Shown: positions 18,919-28,271, counted from the first letter of the stretch. The stretch: 64,000 nt of DNA from an uncultured Alphaproteobacteria bacterium (GCA_951812805.1 CATOSZ010000003.1:1070557-1134556), one strand, 5' to 3'. Made by a program: numbers and translations. Notes: generated from the sequence alone by a model not told the origin.

Positions 18919-19857
18919 TCAGCCGTCAAGATGTGCTAGATACTGGCCGACGAAATCATGGCCGACGACCTCGGCGAAGGCCTCTTGCAGGCGCCGGGTC
19001 ACCGGACCCGGCACATCGGGCTCGGCCAGCGTGCGGCCCTGGATGGCGCGAACCGGACAAAGGCAGAGGCTGGTCGAGGTGATGAACGCCTCGTCCGCGG
19101 TCGCCGCGTCGAACAGGGTGAGATCGGCCTCGCGGTAAGGAATGGAGAGGGCCTCGCACTGCTCGAGCGCGACGTCGCGGCTGATGCCGGCCAGGACATA
19201 TTCCCGCTTCGGGGTCAGAACCTCGCCGTCGCGGACCAGGAACAGGTTCGAACCGCTGCCTTCGGTCAGGAAACCGCGCGTGTCCAGCAGGATCGGCCAG
19301 GCGCCTGGGTTCGAATCCTTCACCTCGTTGGCCGCGACGATCAGGTTCAGATAGTTGTGCGTCTTGGCGTTGGGCGAGAGGGATTCGGGCGGCGTGCGCC
19401 GGGTCGGCGGCACGGCGATCTCGATGCCGTCGCGGAACAAAGCCGCCCGCTTGGCGAGCGGCAGCGGCACCGTCAGGACGATCACCGTCGGCCCCTCGTG
19501 AGCGCCGGGCCCGTCTGGATCGTTGGCACCCCGCGTGATGCGCTGGAAAATCCAGTAGTCGTCGTCCGGGCCGAGCAGGTGGCGGTTGCGCGCGACGATG
19601 TCGGAGGAGATCTCCGTCAGCTCCGCCTTGGAGAGGCCGGGATCGATGTCGACGTAGCGCAGCGAGCGGTAGAGCCGGTCGATATGCTCGCGCAGGCGGA
19701 AGGTTTCGCCGCCGAAGGTCCGCGCGGTATCGAACACCGCGTCGCCGTAGATGAAGCCGCGATCGTTCACATGCACACGGGCGTCCGCCTCGGCGACGAT
19801 TTCGCCGTTCATGTAGACCTGCCGCTGATTGGCCATGCCGCCGGCGTTCTCGCTCAT
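18919..19857 (-). CDS. class IV aminotransferase (D-alanine/branched-chain aminotransferase-like)
   Basis: The ATG at 19857 is preceded by GGGGAGA and gives 312 residues of the fold type IV PLP family. The PLP lysine is Lys165 in NAKTHNYLNL; HVNDRGFIYGDAVFDTART and GFLTEGSGSNLF are the hallmark segments. Members include D-alanine, branched-chain and aminodeoxychorismate enzymes. The pattern looks most like D-amino-acid transaminases, but specificity is not decided by sequence. It is divergent from the M24 gene, with about 60 bases between. Confidence 0.82.
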   Translation of the reverse strand: MSENAGGMANQRQVYMNGEIVAEADARVHVNDRGFIYGDAVFDTARTFGGETFRLREHIDRLYRSLRYVDIDPGLSKAELTEISSDIVARNRHLLGPDDDYWIFQRITRGANDPDGPGAHEGPTVIVLTVPLPLAKRAALFRDGIEIAVPPTRRTPPESLSPNAKTHNYLNLIVAANEVKDSNPGAWPILLDTRGFLTEGSGSNLFLVRDGEVLTPKREYVLAGISRDVALEQCEALSIPYREADLTLFDAATADEAFITSTSLCLCPVRAIQGRTLAEPDVPGPVTRRLQEAFAEVVGHDFVGQYLAHLDG

Positions 19858-19917
19858 CCCGTCTCTCCCCGTTCGGATCGCACCGTGCCATGATGCCCGG
19901 GGAAGCGGGGGGGAGCA

Positions 19918-21096
19918 ATGACGCGAGCGCAAGCACCGGCCGGCGCCGCCTTCGAGACGGCGGAATACGAAGCGCGGCTCGCCCGCGCGCGCGAGGCCAT
20001 GGCGGCCGCGAAACTCGACGCCGTGGTCCTGTTCGCGCAGGAGAGCCTGTATTACCTGACCGGGTTCGATTCGGGCGGTTACGTCTTCTTCCAGGCCGCC
20101 GTGTTGACCACGGTGCCGGGGGACATCGTCCTGCTGACGCGCATTCCCGACCGGGCCCAGGCCCGCGCGACCTCGATCATTCCCGACGTCCGGGTCTGGC
20201 TGAACGCGGAAGATGCCGATCCGGCCGGCATGCTCGCCGATATTCTGCGGGAAAAGGGCCTCGCCGGCGGGCGGGTCGGCCTGGAACTCGACACCTATGG
20301 CCTCACCGGGCGGAACCATGCGGCGGTCACCGCGGCCGTCGATGGGCTCGTTGGGACCACCGACGCCTCCGAGTTGCTGCGCCGCCTGCGCCTGATCAAG
20401 TCACCGGCCGAAATCGCCTATGTCCGCGAGGCGGCAGCCCTGGCGGACCGGGCGCTCGACGCCATGCTCGAGGCCGCGGTGCCGGGGGTGCCGGACAGTG
20501 CGCTGGCGTCGGCTTGCCTGCACGAGATCCTGTTGGGCGGCGGCGACATGCCGCCCGCCGGGCCGCTGGTCAATTCGGGCGAGCGAGCCCCCTTCGGGCG
20601 CGGCGTCGGCGGGCCCCGGCGGCTGGAGGCGCAAGACCAGGTCGTCGTCGAGTATGCGGCGACCCGGCGGCGCTACAACGTCTGCCTGGAGGCGACGATC
20701 GCCCTCGGCCCGCCCGCCGATTGGCTGTCCGAAATGCACGAGGCGGTGCGCGAGGCGCTCGACGCCATGATCGCCACCGCCCGGCCCGGCGTGCCGCTCG
20801 GCGAGATCGACGTCGCCCATCGCCGGGTGCTCGACGCCCGGGGCTTCGCCAAAATGCGCTTCGCCGCCTGTGGTTATTCCCTGGGGGCGACCTACCGGCC
20901 GTCCTGGATGGATGTGCCGCCGATGCTTTATGCCGGCAACCCGGAGCCGGCGGCGGCGGGCATGGTGCTGTTTCCCCACGCGATTCTCGGCGACGCCGCC
21001 AGCGGGCGGGGCTGCGGCGTCGGTCGCACCATCCTGATCGGGCCCGACGGTGCCGAGGTTCTGAGCCGCCACCCGATCGAATTGCTTCGGGCATGA
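19918..21096 (+). CDS. M24 (creatinase/Xaa-Pro peptidase fold) protein without the metal ligands
   Basis: The 392-residue protein has the two-domain creatinase/prolidase layout, with LYYLTGFDSGGYVFFQ in the N-terminal half and CGYSLGATYRPSWMD in the C-terminal half. Metal-dependent members need two Asp, one His and two Glu. Here the first Asp site reads Glu245, the second Cys256, and the final His/Glu sites read differently (LFPHAILGD, CGVGRTILIG). This resembles metal-independent relatives such as creatinase and ectoine hydrolase, so a small C-N hydrolase is more likely than a peptidase. The substrate is unknown. Confidence 0.75.
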   Translation: MTRAQAPAGAAFETAEYEARLARAREAMAAAKLDAVVLFAQESLYYLTGFDSGGYVFFQAAVLTTVPGDIVLLTRIPDRAQARATSIIPDVRVWLNAEDADPAGMLADILREKGLAGGRVGLELDTYGLTGRNHAAVTAAVDGLVGTTDASELLRRLRLIKSPAEIAYVREAAALADRALDAMLEAAVPGVPDSALASACLHEILLGGGDMPPAGPLVNSGERAPFGRGVGGPRRLEAQDQVVVEYAATRRRYNVCLEATIALGPPADWLSEMHEAVREALDAMIATARPGVPLGEIDVAHRRVLDARGFAKMRFAACGYSLGATYRPSWMDVPPMLYAGNPEPAAAGMVLFPHAILGDAASGRGCGVGRTILIGPDGAEVLSRHPIELLRA

Positions 21097-21199
21097 GCCT
21101 TGGGGGCCTGAGCGCTGGAAACCGTTTGGAAACTCTTCTCCCGCTATAAGTGTCGAGGCCGATCCTGCGGCCAGGCCCGCTCGGAACCGAGGACACCCC

Positions 21200-21955
21200 A
21201 TGCGCGAGGTCAGTTTCGACGCCGGTGAGACCATCTTCCGCGAAGGTGACGCGGCGGATGCGGTGTTTCTATTGCGTGCCGGCGAGGTCGAAGTGGTGCG
21301 CGAGAACCAGGGCGCCGAAGTTCGCATCGCCGTGCTCCGCGACGGCGAGATTTTCGGCGAGATCTCGGTGCTGCGGGGCGAGCCCCGCTCGACCACGCTG
21401 CGCGCGCTGGCCAAGACGCGGGCCGTGGCGATCCCCGCGACCGCCTTCCTCGAAGCCTTTCCAAAGGACAGTCCCTTCACCCTCAAGGTGCTGCGCACCC
21501 TGTGCGGACGCCTGATCGACACGAACGAGATGATGATCGACAGCCAAGCCCCCGCCGGCGTAAAGGCGGACGATTTCCGCCGCATCCGGCTTTTGCCCGA
21601 TTCCCACGCCATCGCCGCCCAGATCGGCGCCGAGGGCGTCTCCATCGACGCCTTTCCCTTCGAGGTCGGCGGCCATGTCCGCGCCGGCAAATCGCCGAGC
21701 CGGTCGAGCCATGGCCTGACCCTGCGTCACGCCGGCGAGCATCACATCGCCACGCGACAGTTCTGCCTGGAGTTTCTGGCCGGCCGCCTGCACCTGCGCG
21801 ACCTCGGCAGCCCGCTCGGTACCCTGGTGAACGACACCCGTGTCGCCCGCTTCGAGGAGAGCGATATCGTCCCCCTCGACCTCGGCGAAACCCTGGTGCA
21901 GGCGGGCGGCGAGGATTCGCCCTATCGCTTCCGCCTACTGGTCGAGGCCTCCTGA
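21200..21955 (+). CDS. cyclic-nucleotide-binding domain fused to an FHA-like domain
   Basis: Residues 1-120 form a cNMP-binding beta-roll with a recognisable phosphate-binding cassette (FGEISVLRGEPRSTTL, Gly53, Glu54, Arg63). Residues 150-235 resemble a forkhead-associated domain, with DLGSPLGTLVNDT at 201-213. Key phosphothreonine contacts are altered: the GR motif reads GG (158-159), SxxH reads ATRQFC, and the Asn of GSxNGT is Leu. No output domain, helix-turn-helix or enzyme is attached, so it should act by binding a partner. It stands alone, 103 bases behind the M24 gene. Confidence 0.78.
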   Translation: MREVSFDAGETIFREGDAADAVFLLRAGEVEVVRENQGAEVRIAVLRDGEIFGEISVLRGEPRSTTLRALAKTRAVAIPATAFLEAFPKDSPFTLKVLRTLCGRLIDTNEMMIDSQAPAGVKADDFRRIRLLPDSHAIAAQIGAEGVSIDAFPFEVGGHVRAGKSPSRSSHGLTLRHAGEHHIATRQFCLEFLAGRLHLRDLGSPLGTLVNDTRVARFEESDIVPLDLGETLVQAGGEDSPYRFRLLVEAS

Positions 21956-21977
21956 GGGACCGGGGGTCTCCTAGGTC

Positions 21978-23174
21978 CTACGCCCGGTGCGCGTGCAGCA
22001 CCGAATCACCGACCATCGCGTCGATTTCGCCGTCGTCGTAGCCGACCTCGCGCAGCAGCTCGTAGGTGTGCTCGCCCAACAGCGGGGCGCCGTGCCGGAT
22101 CGCCGTCGGCGTGCCCTCGAAACGTGCCGCGGGGCGTGCCTGGCGAAGACGTCCGGCGTGGGGATGCTCGTGCTCGACGACGATCTCGCTGGCGGTCACC
22201 TGGGGATGGTCGATCATCTCCCGGCGTGAGAGCACCGGGGCCGAGGGCACGCCGGCATCGTCGAGGATGCGCAGCCATTCCGCGGCCGGCCGCTCCAGCA
22301 GCGCTTCCTGGATCAGGTTCAGCCGCTCGTCCGCATTCTCGTCGCGCAGCGCCGGGGTGGCGAAACGCGGATCCTCCAGCAGATGCTCGCGGTCCGCCGT
22401 CTTGCAGAACGCCTCCCACTGCTGGTTGGTCATGGTCGAGACGGTGATGTAGTCGGTCGCGGTCTCGTAGATCAGGTCGATGAAGGTCGCCGCCTTCTGT
22501 TCGCTGATCTCGTTGCCGACGAAGGTCTGCCCACCCATGTCGGAGGACCAGAGGAAGGCGATGATCGAGTCGAGCATGGAGACCTTCACATGCTGGCCCT
22601 CACCGCTCTTGGCGCGGCCGGCAAGCGCGGCGACGACCGCCTGGGCGGCGGTGATACCGGTCAGTTTGTCGGGCAGAATGGTGCGGATCAGCCGGGGGCG
22701 TTCCGTGTCCGAGCCCGCCTGCACCGTGGCGAGCCCCGAAAGCGCCTGGATGATCGGGTCGTAGACCGGCTTGTGGGCGAAGGGCCCGCGCTCGCCCCAG
22801 CCGCTCATGGAGACATAGACCAGGTCCGGCGTGATCGCCCGCAACTCGGGCTCGCCGATGCCGAGCCGTTCGACCACGCCCGGGCGGAAGTTCTGGATGA
22901 AGACGTCTGCCGTGGCGACGAGCCGCTGCAATGCCGCGCGCCCGGCATCGCTTTTGACGTCGATCGAGATCGAGCGTTTGTTGCGATTGTTGTTCAGGAA
23001 GGTGGCGCGCAGTCCCGCTTGCCCGTGGCCCGCCTGGCGCGTGTGGTCGGGGCGATGCGGCGCCTCGACTTTGATGACGTCCGCGCCCTGGTCGGCAAGG
23101 ATCATGGTGGCGAAGGGGCCGGCGATCACGTTGGTGAAATCGATGACCCGATACCCGCTCAGCGGTCCCGACAT
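21978..23174 (-). CDS. family III CoA transferase (CaiB/BaiF type)
   Basis: The start at 23174 follows GAGGAG and yields 398 residues beginning with GYRVIDFTNVIAGPFATMIL, the usual CaiB/BaiF N-terminus. The NFRPGVVERLGI block and the RLIRTILPDKLTGI segment fit the interlocked-dimer fold. These enzymes move CoA between carboxylic acids through an Asp-linked anhydride, normally with an acyl-CoA dehydrogenase or lyase partner; none is adjacent here. It is divergent from phnD, whose promoter shares the 229-base gap. Confidence 0.88.
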   Translation of the reverse strand: MSGPLSGYRVIDFTNVIAGPFATMILADQGADVIKVEAPHRPDHTRQAGHGQAGLRATFLNNNRNKRSISIDVKSDAGRAALQRLVATADVFIQNFRPGVVERLGIGEPELRAITPDLVYVSMSGWGERGPFAHKPVYDPIIQALSGLATVQAGSDTERPRLIRTILPDKLTGITAAQAVVAALAGRAKSGEGQHVKVSMLDSIIAFLWSSDMGGQTFVGNEISEQKAATFIDLIYETATDYITVSTMTNQQWEAFCKTADREHLLEDPRFATPALRDENADERLNLIQEALLERPAAEWLRILDDAGVPSAPVLSRREMIDHPQVTASEIVVEHEHPHAGRLRQARPAARFEGTPTAIRHGAPLLGEHTYELLREVGYDDGEIDAMVGDSVLHAHRA

Positions 23175-23324
23175 GCAGTGCGTCTCCTCGACTAGGTACC
23201 ATCTTGGAACGGGCCCCGACCGCCGACGGCGGGCAGCGCCCCGATGGGATTTGGTTCCCGGGCCATATGGTAGCGATTGGATCGCGCGGCAACAAATTCG
23301 GGGCCGACGGCGCACCATATTTCG

Positions 23325-23353
23325 TTGTTGTCACCGCAGCGACGGGTTAGGTT
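23325..23353 (+). promoter_or_regulatory. candidate promoter for phnDCEE
   Basis: TTGTTG (23325-23330) and TAGGTT (23348-23353) are separated by 17 bases, about 50 bases before the phnD start. An AGGGGGA ribosome site follows. No Pho-box could be recognised with confidence. Confidence 0.4.
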
Positions 23354-23403
23354 CGCAGCGGACAATCGGAATTGCATCCGGTGAAACGAGGGGGAACCAG
23401 ACC

Positions 23404-24381
23404 ATGCAGATGCCTTCACTCAGTACTTTCGGCGCGCTCGCCGCCGGCGCCCTGATGACGCTCGGCCTCGCCGGGACGGCCGGCGCCCAGGACTGCCCGC
23501 GCAGCTTCCTCGACAAGGCCTATTGCGATTACGACGGCGACCTGGTGGCCGACCTGCCGCTCGACGAGAAGGAATGGAAGGACCCGTCCACCATTATCTT
23601 CTCCTACACCCCCGTCGAGGATCCGGCGGTCTATGCCAAGGTCTGGGACGGCTTCGTCAACCACATGGCGAAAGTGACCGGGCGCAAGGTGGTTTTCTTC
23701 CCCGTGCAGTCCTACGCCGCGCAGTACGAGGCCATGCGCTCCGGCCGCCTGCACATCGCCGGCGTCAACACCGGCGGCAATCCGGTCGCGGTGGCCTGTG
23801 CCGGCCTGGTGCCCTTCGCCATGATGGCCAAGGCGGACAACAGCTTCGGCTACGAGATGGAAATCATCGTGCCGGCCGACAGCCCGTTGAAGTCGCCCGC
23901 CGAACTGAAGGGCAAGACGCTGGCCTTCACCTCGCCAACCTCGAATTCCGGCTTTAAGGCGCCATCCGCCATCCTGAAGGGCGAGTTCGGCCTGGTCGCC
24001 GACAAGGACTTCAAGACGACCTATTCCGGCAAGCACGACAACTCGATCCTCGGCGTCGCCAACAAGGACTACGAGGCGGCGGCGATCGCCAATTCGGTGC
24101 TGGGCCGGATGATCAGCCGCGACGTCGTCAAGGCCGACCAGATCCGCTCGATCTACAAGTCGGGAACCTTCCCGACGACCGGCTACGGCCATGCCCACAA
24201 TTTGCATCCCGCCCTGGTGGCGAAGATCAAACAGGCTTTCTTCTCCTTCAATTGGGTTGGCTCCGAGCTAAAGAAGGAGTTCAAGAAGGAAGACAAGTTC
24301 ATCGCCATCAACCACAAGCACGACTGGGACGTGATCCGGAAGATCGACGCCGCCAACGGCGTGAGCTACGGCTGCAAGTAG
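23404..24381 (+). CDS. phnD: phosphonate-type ABC transporter periplasmic binding protein
   Basis: The 325-residue protein starts with a signal peptide (hydrophobic [14 protein letters not shown], cleavage after GAQ or nearby) and has the PhnD fold: [20 protein letters not shown], the ligand-loop region [19 protein letters not shown], and [12 protein letters not shown]. PhnD proteins bind phosphonates or related phosphate esters in the periplasm. The ATPase and two permease genes follow on the same strand, completing a transporter. No C-P lyase or phosphonatase is visible, so the true ligand could also be phosphite or a phosphoester. Confidence 0.9.
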   Translation: MQMPSLSTFGALAAGALMTLGLAGTAGAQDCPRSFLDKAYCDYDGDLVADLPLDEKEWKDPSTIIFSYTPVEDPAVYAKVWDGFVNHMAKVTGRKVVFFPVQSYAAQYEAMRSGRLHIAGVNTGGNPVAVACAGLVPFAMMAKADNSFGYEMEIIVPADSPLKSPAELKGKTLAFTSPTSNSGFKAPSAILKGEFGLVADKDFKTTYSGKHDNSILGVANKDYEAAAIANSVLGRMISRDVVKADQIRSIYKSGTFPTTGYGHAHNLHPALVAKIKQAFFSFNWVGSELKKEFKKEDKFIAINHKHDWDVIRKIDAANGVSYGCK

Positions 24382-24409
24382 GCGGCTGCGAGTAGGCGGG
24401 GACGACGCG

Positions 24410-25267
24410 ATGCTGCGTCTCGAGGGCTTGCACAAGCGCTATCCCACAGGCGACGTGGCGTTGCAAAGCGTCGACCTGGAGGTGCCCGAAGGCCAGGTCA
24501 TGGCCCTCATCGGGCCCTCCGGCGCCGGCAAGAGCACGCTGATCCGCTGCATCAACCGGCTGGTGGAGCCGACCGCCGGGCGGGTCTTCATCGGCGATGA
24601 AGAGGTGAGCGCGCTCTCCAAACGGCGCCTGCGCCGGGCGCGGCGGCGGATGGGCATGATCTTCCAGGAGTACGCCCTGGTCGAACGGCTGACGGTGATG
24701 GAGAACGTGCTGTCCGGGCGGCTCGGCTATGTCGGCTTCTGGCGCAGCTGGGCCCGGCGCTTTCCCCAGAGCGACGTCGACGAGGCGTTCCGCCTGCTCG
24801 CCCGCGTCGGCCTGGACGAGATGGTCGACAAGCGGGCGGACGAGCTGTCGGGCGGCCAGCGCCAGCGCGTCGGCATCGCCCGGGCGCTGATCCAGGACCC
24901 GGCCTTGCTGCTGGTCGACGAGCCGACCGCCAGTCTCGATCCCAAGACCTCGCGGCAAATCATGCGGCTGATCCGCGAGCTGTGCCAGGAACGCCGCCTG
25001 GCGGCCATCATCAACATCCACGACGTGGCGCTGGCGCAGATGTTCGCCCAGCGCATCGTCGGTCTGCGGCTCGGCGAGATCGTCTACGACGGGCCGACCG
25101 ACGGGCTTGATGCCGCCGTGCTGACCGAGATCTACGGCGAGGAAGACTGGCAGGCCACGATCCGCAAGGACGATGACGACGCGGAGACGGCGGACGACGA
25201 CGACCAGGCCGTCACCGGCCCGCGCGGCCCCACGCTCGACGAAGAGCGGATGGCCGGGATCGGGTAG
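24410..25267 (+). CDS. phnC: phosphonate-type ABC transporter ATP-binding protein
   Basis: The 285-residue ATPase has Walker [10 protein letters not shown] at 35-43, the signature [15 protein letters not shown], Walker [13 protein letters not shown] and an H-loop in [11 protein letters not shown]. It drives import through the two PhnE permeases. The last 30 or so residues form an acidic tail ([14 protein letters not shown]) beyond the usual ATPase end, which is unusual. It starts 28 bases after phnD and ends 6 bases before the first permease gene. Confidence 0.93.
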   Translation: MLRLEGLHKRYPTGDVALQSVDLEVPEGQVMALIGPSGAGKSTLIRCINRLVEPTAGRVFIGDEEVSALSKRRLRRARRRMGMIFQEYALVERLTVMENVLSGRLGYVGFWRSWARRFPQSDVDEAFRLLARVGLDEMVDKRADELSGGQRQRVGIARALIQDPALLLVDEPTASLDPKTSRQIMRLIRELCQERRLAAIINIHDVALAQMFAQRIVGLRLGEIVYDGPTDGLDAAVLTEIYGEEDWQATIRKDDDDAETADDDDQAVTGPRGPTLDEERMAGIG

Positions 25268-25273
25268 CGGGTC

Positions 25274-26086
25274 ATGAGCCTGGGAGAGGGGATCGCCGCG
25301 GGCCGCCGCTGGCGCAAGCCGCCGCTGATCAAGAATCCGCGCCTGCGTTGGGGCCTGGCGATCTTCGCCGCGCTCTATCTCGCCGCGGCCTTCGGCACCA
25401 TCGAGGTCAACTGGACCCGGGTCTGGGACGGCCTGCCGCGCGGCGAACAGTTCCTGCTCGCCTTCCTGCCGCCGGACTTCGCCACGCGCTGGGACGACAT
25501 CCTCGACGGCATCCTCGAAAGCCTGTGGATGACGGTGACCGCCACCGTCGTCGGCATCGCCATCTCGGTGCCGATCGGCCTCGGTGCCGCCAAGAACATC
25601 GCGCCGGCGCCGGTCTATTACGTCTGCCGCGCCATCGTCGCCGGCTCGCGCAGTTTCCAGGAGATCATCCTGGCGATCTTCTTCGTGAAGCTGTTCGGCT
25701 TCGGCCCCTTCGCCGGCTTCATCACGCTCAGCGTGGCGACCGTCGGCTTCTTCGCCAAGCTGCTGGCCGAGGACATCGAGGCGATGGACTGGCGCCAGGC
25801 CGAGGCGGTGCGCAGCACCGGCGCCGGCTGGTTCCAATGGCTGGAGTATTCCGTCCGCCCGCAGGTCATGCCGCGCTTCATCGGCCTCTCGCTGTACCGG
25901 CTGGACATCAACTTCCGCGAGTCGGCCGTGGTCGGCATCGTCGGCGGCGGCGGCATCGGGGCGACGCTGAACACCGCCTTCGATCGCTACGAATTCGACA
26001 GCGCGGCCGCCATCCTGGTGGTGATCATCGTTCTGGTCATGGGCGCCGAGTACGCCTCCGGCCATATCCGGCGCTGGATGCAGTGA
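25274..26086 (+). CDS. phnE: phosphonate-type ABC transporter permease 1
   Basis: The 270-residue protein has about six membrane segments and the PhnE-type coupling loop EAMDWRQAEAVRSTGAGWFQ, followed by the NFRESAVVGIVGGGGIGATL block typical of this permease class. It forms half of the membrane channel served by PhnC. Its stop shares one base with the start of the second permease (TGATG), so the two are translationally coupled. Confidence 0.92.
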   Translation: MSLGEGIAAGRRWRKPPLIKNPRLRWGLAIFAALYLAAAFGTIEVNWTRVWDGLPRGEQFLLAFLPPDFATRWDDILDGILESLWMTVTATVVGIAISVPIGLGAAKNIAPAPVYYVCRAIVAGSRSFQEIILAIFFVKLFGFGPFAGFITLSVATVGFFAKLLAEDIEAMDWRQAEAVRSTGAGWFQWLEYSVRPQVMPRFIGLSLYRLDINFRESAVVGIVGGGGIGATLNTAFDRYEFDSAAAILVVIIVLVMGAEYASGHIRRWMQ

Positions 26087-26901
26087 TGGTGACGAAACGC
26101 GAAGACGGGAAACAGCTCTGGCGCCGGCGCGCGACGCGAACGCAGCTGGCAATCTGGTTCGCCTGGCTCGTCGGCACGGCGATCTTCGTCTACTGCTTCC
26201 AGCTGATCAGCGAGAAGACGATCTGGTTCTTCGTGCTCGACGCGGGCACCCAGGCGGTCGACCTCGGCTCCCGCATGCTGCCGCCCAACTGGGGCTATAT
26301 GGAGGTGCTCTGGCGCCCGATCTGGGACACCATCAACATCGCCACGCTCGGCACGCTGATGGCCCTGGTGATCGCCGTGCCGGTGGCCTTCCTCGCCGCC
26401 CACAACACCACGCCCTCGGTCACCTTCGTGCGCCCGATCGCCCTGCTGATCATCGTCTCCAGCCGGTCCATCAACTCGCTGATCTGGGCCCTGCTGCTGG
26501 TAGCGATCGTCGGGCCGGGCGTGTTCGCTGGCGTCCTGGCGATCGGCTTCCGCTCCATCGGCTTCTGCGCCAAGTTGCTGTACGAGGCGATCGAGGAGAT
26601 CGATCCCAAGCAGGTCGAGGCGGTCGAGGCGACCGGCGCCGCCCGCACCCAGGTGCTGAGCTACGGCGTGGTGCCGCAGGTCCTGCCGGCGTTTGCCGGC
26701 ATCTCGGTGTTTCGCTGGGACATCAACATCCGCGAATCCACCATCCTCGGCCTGGTCGGCGCCGGCGGAATCGGCATCCAGCTTAGCGCGGCGATCGCCG
26801 AACTCGCCTGGAGCAAGGTGGCGCTGATCCTGCTCGTCATCATCGCCACCGTCGTGGTCAGCGAATGGGTCTCGGCCAAGGTCCGCCACTCGTTCATTTG
26901 A
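26086..26901 (+). CDS. phnE: phosphonate-type ABC transporter permease 2
   Basis: The 271-residue second permease starts at the ATG inside TGATG; an upstream in-frame extension is only the shadow of permease 1. It repeats the same architecture: a coupling loop EEIDPKQVEAVEATGAARTQ and NIRESTILGLVGAGGIGIQL. Paired PhnE proteins form a heterodimeric channel. The glycosyltransferase gene begins 71 bases later and probably belongs to another unit. Confidence 0.92.
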   Translation: MVTKREDGKQLWRRRATRTQLAIWFAWLVGTAIFVYCFQLISEKTIWFFVLDAGTQAVDLGSRMLPPNWGYMEVLWRPIWDTINIATLGTLMALVIAVPVAFLAAHNTTPSVTFVRPIALLIIVSSRSINSLIWALLLVAIVGPGVFAGVLAIGFRSIGFCAKLLYEAIEEIDPKQVEAVEATGAARTQVLSYGVVPQVLPAFAGISVFRWDINIRESTILGLVGAGGIGIQLSAAIAELAWSKVALILLVIIATVVVSEWVSAKVRHSFI

Positions 26902-26972
26902 GGCCATGGATAGCGGGGGAAATGCGGGCTACGCTCGTCGGGTGATTCGCGCCCGCTGGCCGGAGGCCGCAT

Positions 26973-27686
26973 TTGACCGCCCTCTCCCTCGTCATCCCCT
27001 GCTACAACGAGGCGGCGAACCTGCCGCTGCTGATCGGCCGGCTGTCCGAGATAATGACGCGCGACGACGTCGAGGTGGTGCTGGTCGACAACGGCTCGTC
27101 CGACGCCAGCGCGGCGATCCTGACCGAAGCGAGCCGGGCGCACGATTTCCTGGCGACGACACGGGTCGAGGTCAATCAGGGCTATGGCCACGGCATCCTC
27201 GCCGGCCTCGCCGCGGCCCGGGGCGCGGTGCTGGCCTGGACCCATGCGGACATGCAGACGGATCCCGAGGACGCGCTTCGCGGCCTCGCGCTGTTCGAAG
27301 CAGCGGCGGAGCCGGCCCGCCTGTTCGTCAAGGGCCGGCGTTATGGCCGGCCGCTCGGCGATGTCGCCTTCACTGTGGGCATGGCGGGCTTCGAAACCCT
27401 GCTGCTCGGCCGGCCCCTGTGGGACATCAACGCGCAACCCACCATGTTCCCGCGCGCCTTCTACGAGACCTGGCGCGCACCGCCGGGCGATTTCTCCCTC
27501 GACCTCTATGCCTATTACCAGGCGCGGCTCGCCGGCCTGGAGGTCACCCGCTTCCCCGTCCGCTTCGGCGAGCGGGCGCACGGCACCTCGCACTGGAACG
27601 TCGACTGGAAAGCCAAGGTGCGCTTCATCCGCCGCACCATGGGCTATAGCCTGGAGTTGCGCCGACGCCTGAGGGAGGTCGCATGA
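26973..27686 (+). CDS. GT2 family glycosyltransferase (polyprenyl-phosphate sugar synthase-like)
   Basis: The start is TTG at 26973, preceded at good spacing by GGAGG; no ATG fits. The 237-residue protein has the GT-A core LSLVIPCYNEAANLPLLIGR, VVLVDNGSSDASA and a DxD-like HADMQTDPED. There is no membrane anchor. The overall pattern is that of dolichol-phosphate mannose synthase-like enzymes that load a sugar onto a polyprenyl phosphate. It overlaps the next gene by 4 bases, opening a five-gene tight cluster that ends with uppP. The sugar is unknown. Confidence 0.82.
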   Translation: MTALSLVIPCYNEAANLPLLIGRLSEIMTRDDVEVVLVDNGSSDASAAILTEASRAHDFLATTRVEVNQGYGHGILAGLAAARGAVLAWTHADMQTDPEDALRGLALFEAAAEPARLFVKGRRYGRPLGDVAFTVGMAGFETLLLGRPLWDINAQPTMFPRAFYETWRAPPGDFSLDLYAYYQARLAGLEVTRFPVRFGERAHGTSHWNVDWKAKVRFIRRTMGYSLELRRRLREVA

Positions 27687-28267
27687 TCCTGGTCCGCCAT
27701 CGCCGGAACACGCCCGAGGAGCTGGCCGCGACGCCGCGGGAATACGGCATCGAGGTCGACATCCGCAGCCAGGGCGCGGATTTGGTCATCCACCACGATC
27801 CCTTCGTCCATGGCGGGCGCTTCGAGGACTGGCTGGCCGGCTATGCGCACGGCACCCTCATCGCCAACGTGAAGGAGGAGGGGCTGGAGGAACGGGTGTT
27901 GGCCGCGCTTGCGCGGCGGGGCATCGAGGATTTCTTCTTCCTCGATCAATCCTTCCCCTTCCTGATCCGCACCGCGCGTAGCGGGGAACGGCGCACGGCC
28001 GTCCGCGTCTCCGAATATGAATCGATCGACACCGCGATGAGCCTCGCCGGCCGGGTCGAATGGGTCTGGGTCGACTGTTTCACGAAATTCCCCCTGTCGG
28101 GGGACGCGGCGGCCCGCCTCCAGGCCGCGGGCTTCAAGCTGTGCCTGGTCTCACCCGAATTGCAGGGCCGCGACAACGCCGAGATCGCCGCGATGCGCGA
28201 CCTGCTGGCCGCCCGCGATATCCAGGCCGAGGCGGTCTGCACCAAGGCGCCGGAGCTCTGGCGATGA
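27683..28267 (+). CDS. GDPD-like phosphodiesterase-fold protein
   Basis: The 194-residue protein resembles a shortened glycerophosphodiester phosphodiesterase barrel: His6-Arg7 and Asn9-Thr10 (HRRNT), the acidic pair Glu24 and Asp26 (EVDIRS), and HHDP at 37-40 match the metal and catalytic positions in order. It is shorter than typical GDPDs (about 240-300 residues). There is no signal peptide, so it should act in the cytoplasm, unlike many GDPDs. It overlaps the GT2 gene by 4 bases, and the membrane fusion protein starts 4 bases later. Its role could be hydrolysis of a phosphodiester-linked intermediate. Confidence 0.65.
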   Translation: MILVRHRRNTPEELAATPREYGIEVDIRSQGADLVIHHDPFVHGGRFEDWLAGYAHGTLIANVKEEGLEERVLAALARRGIEDFFFLDQSFPFLIRTARSGERRTAVRVSEYESIDTAMSLAGRVEWVWVDCFTKFPLSGDAAARLQAAGFKLCLVSPELQGRDNAEIAAMRDLLAARDIQAEAVCTKAPELWR

Positions 28268-28271
28268 GCGG

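Noticed and set aside
24308-26152. A long minus-strand frame across phnC and the first phnE
   Set aside because: The plus-strand genes have Walker and permease motifs; the antisense product has no recognisable features.
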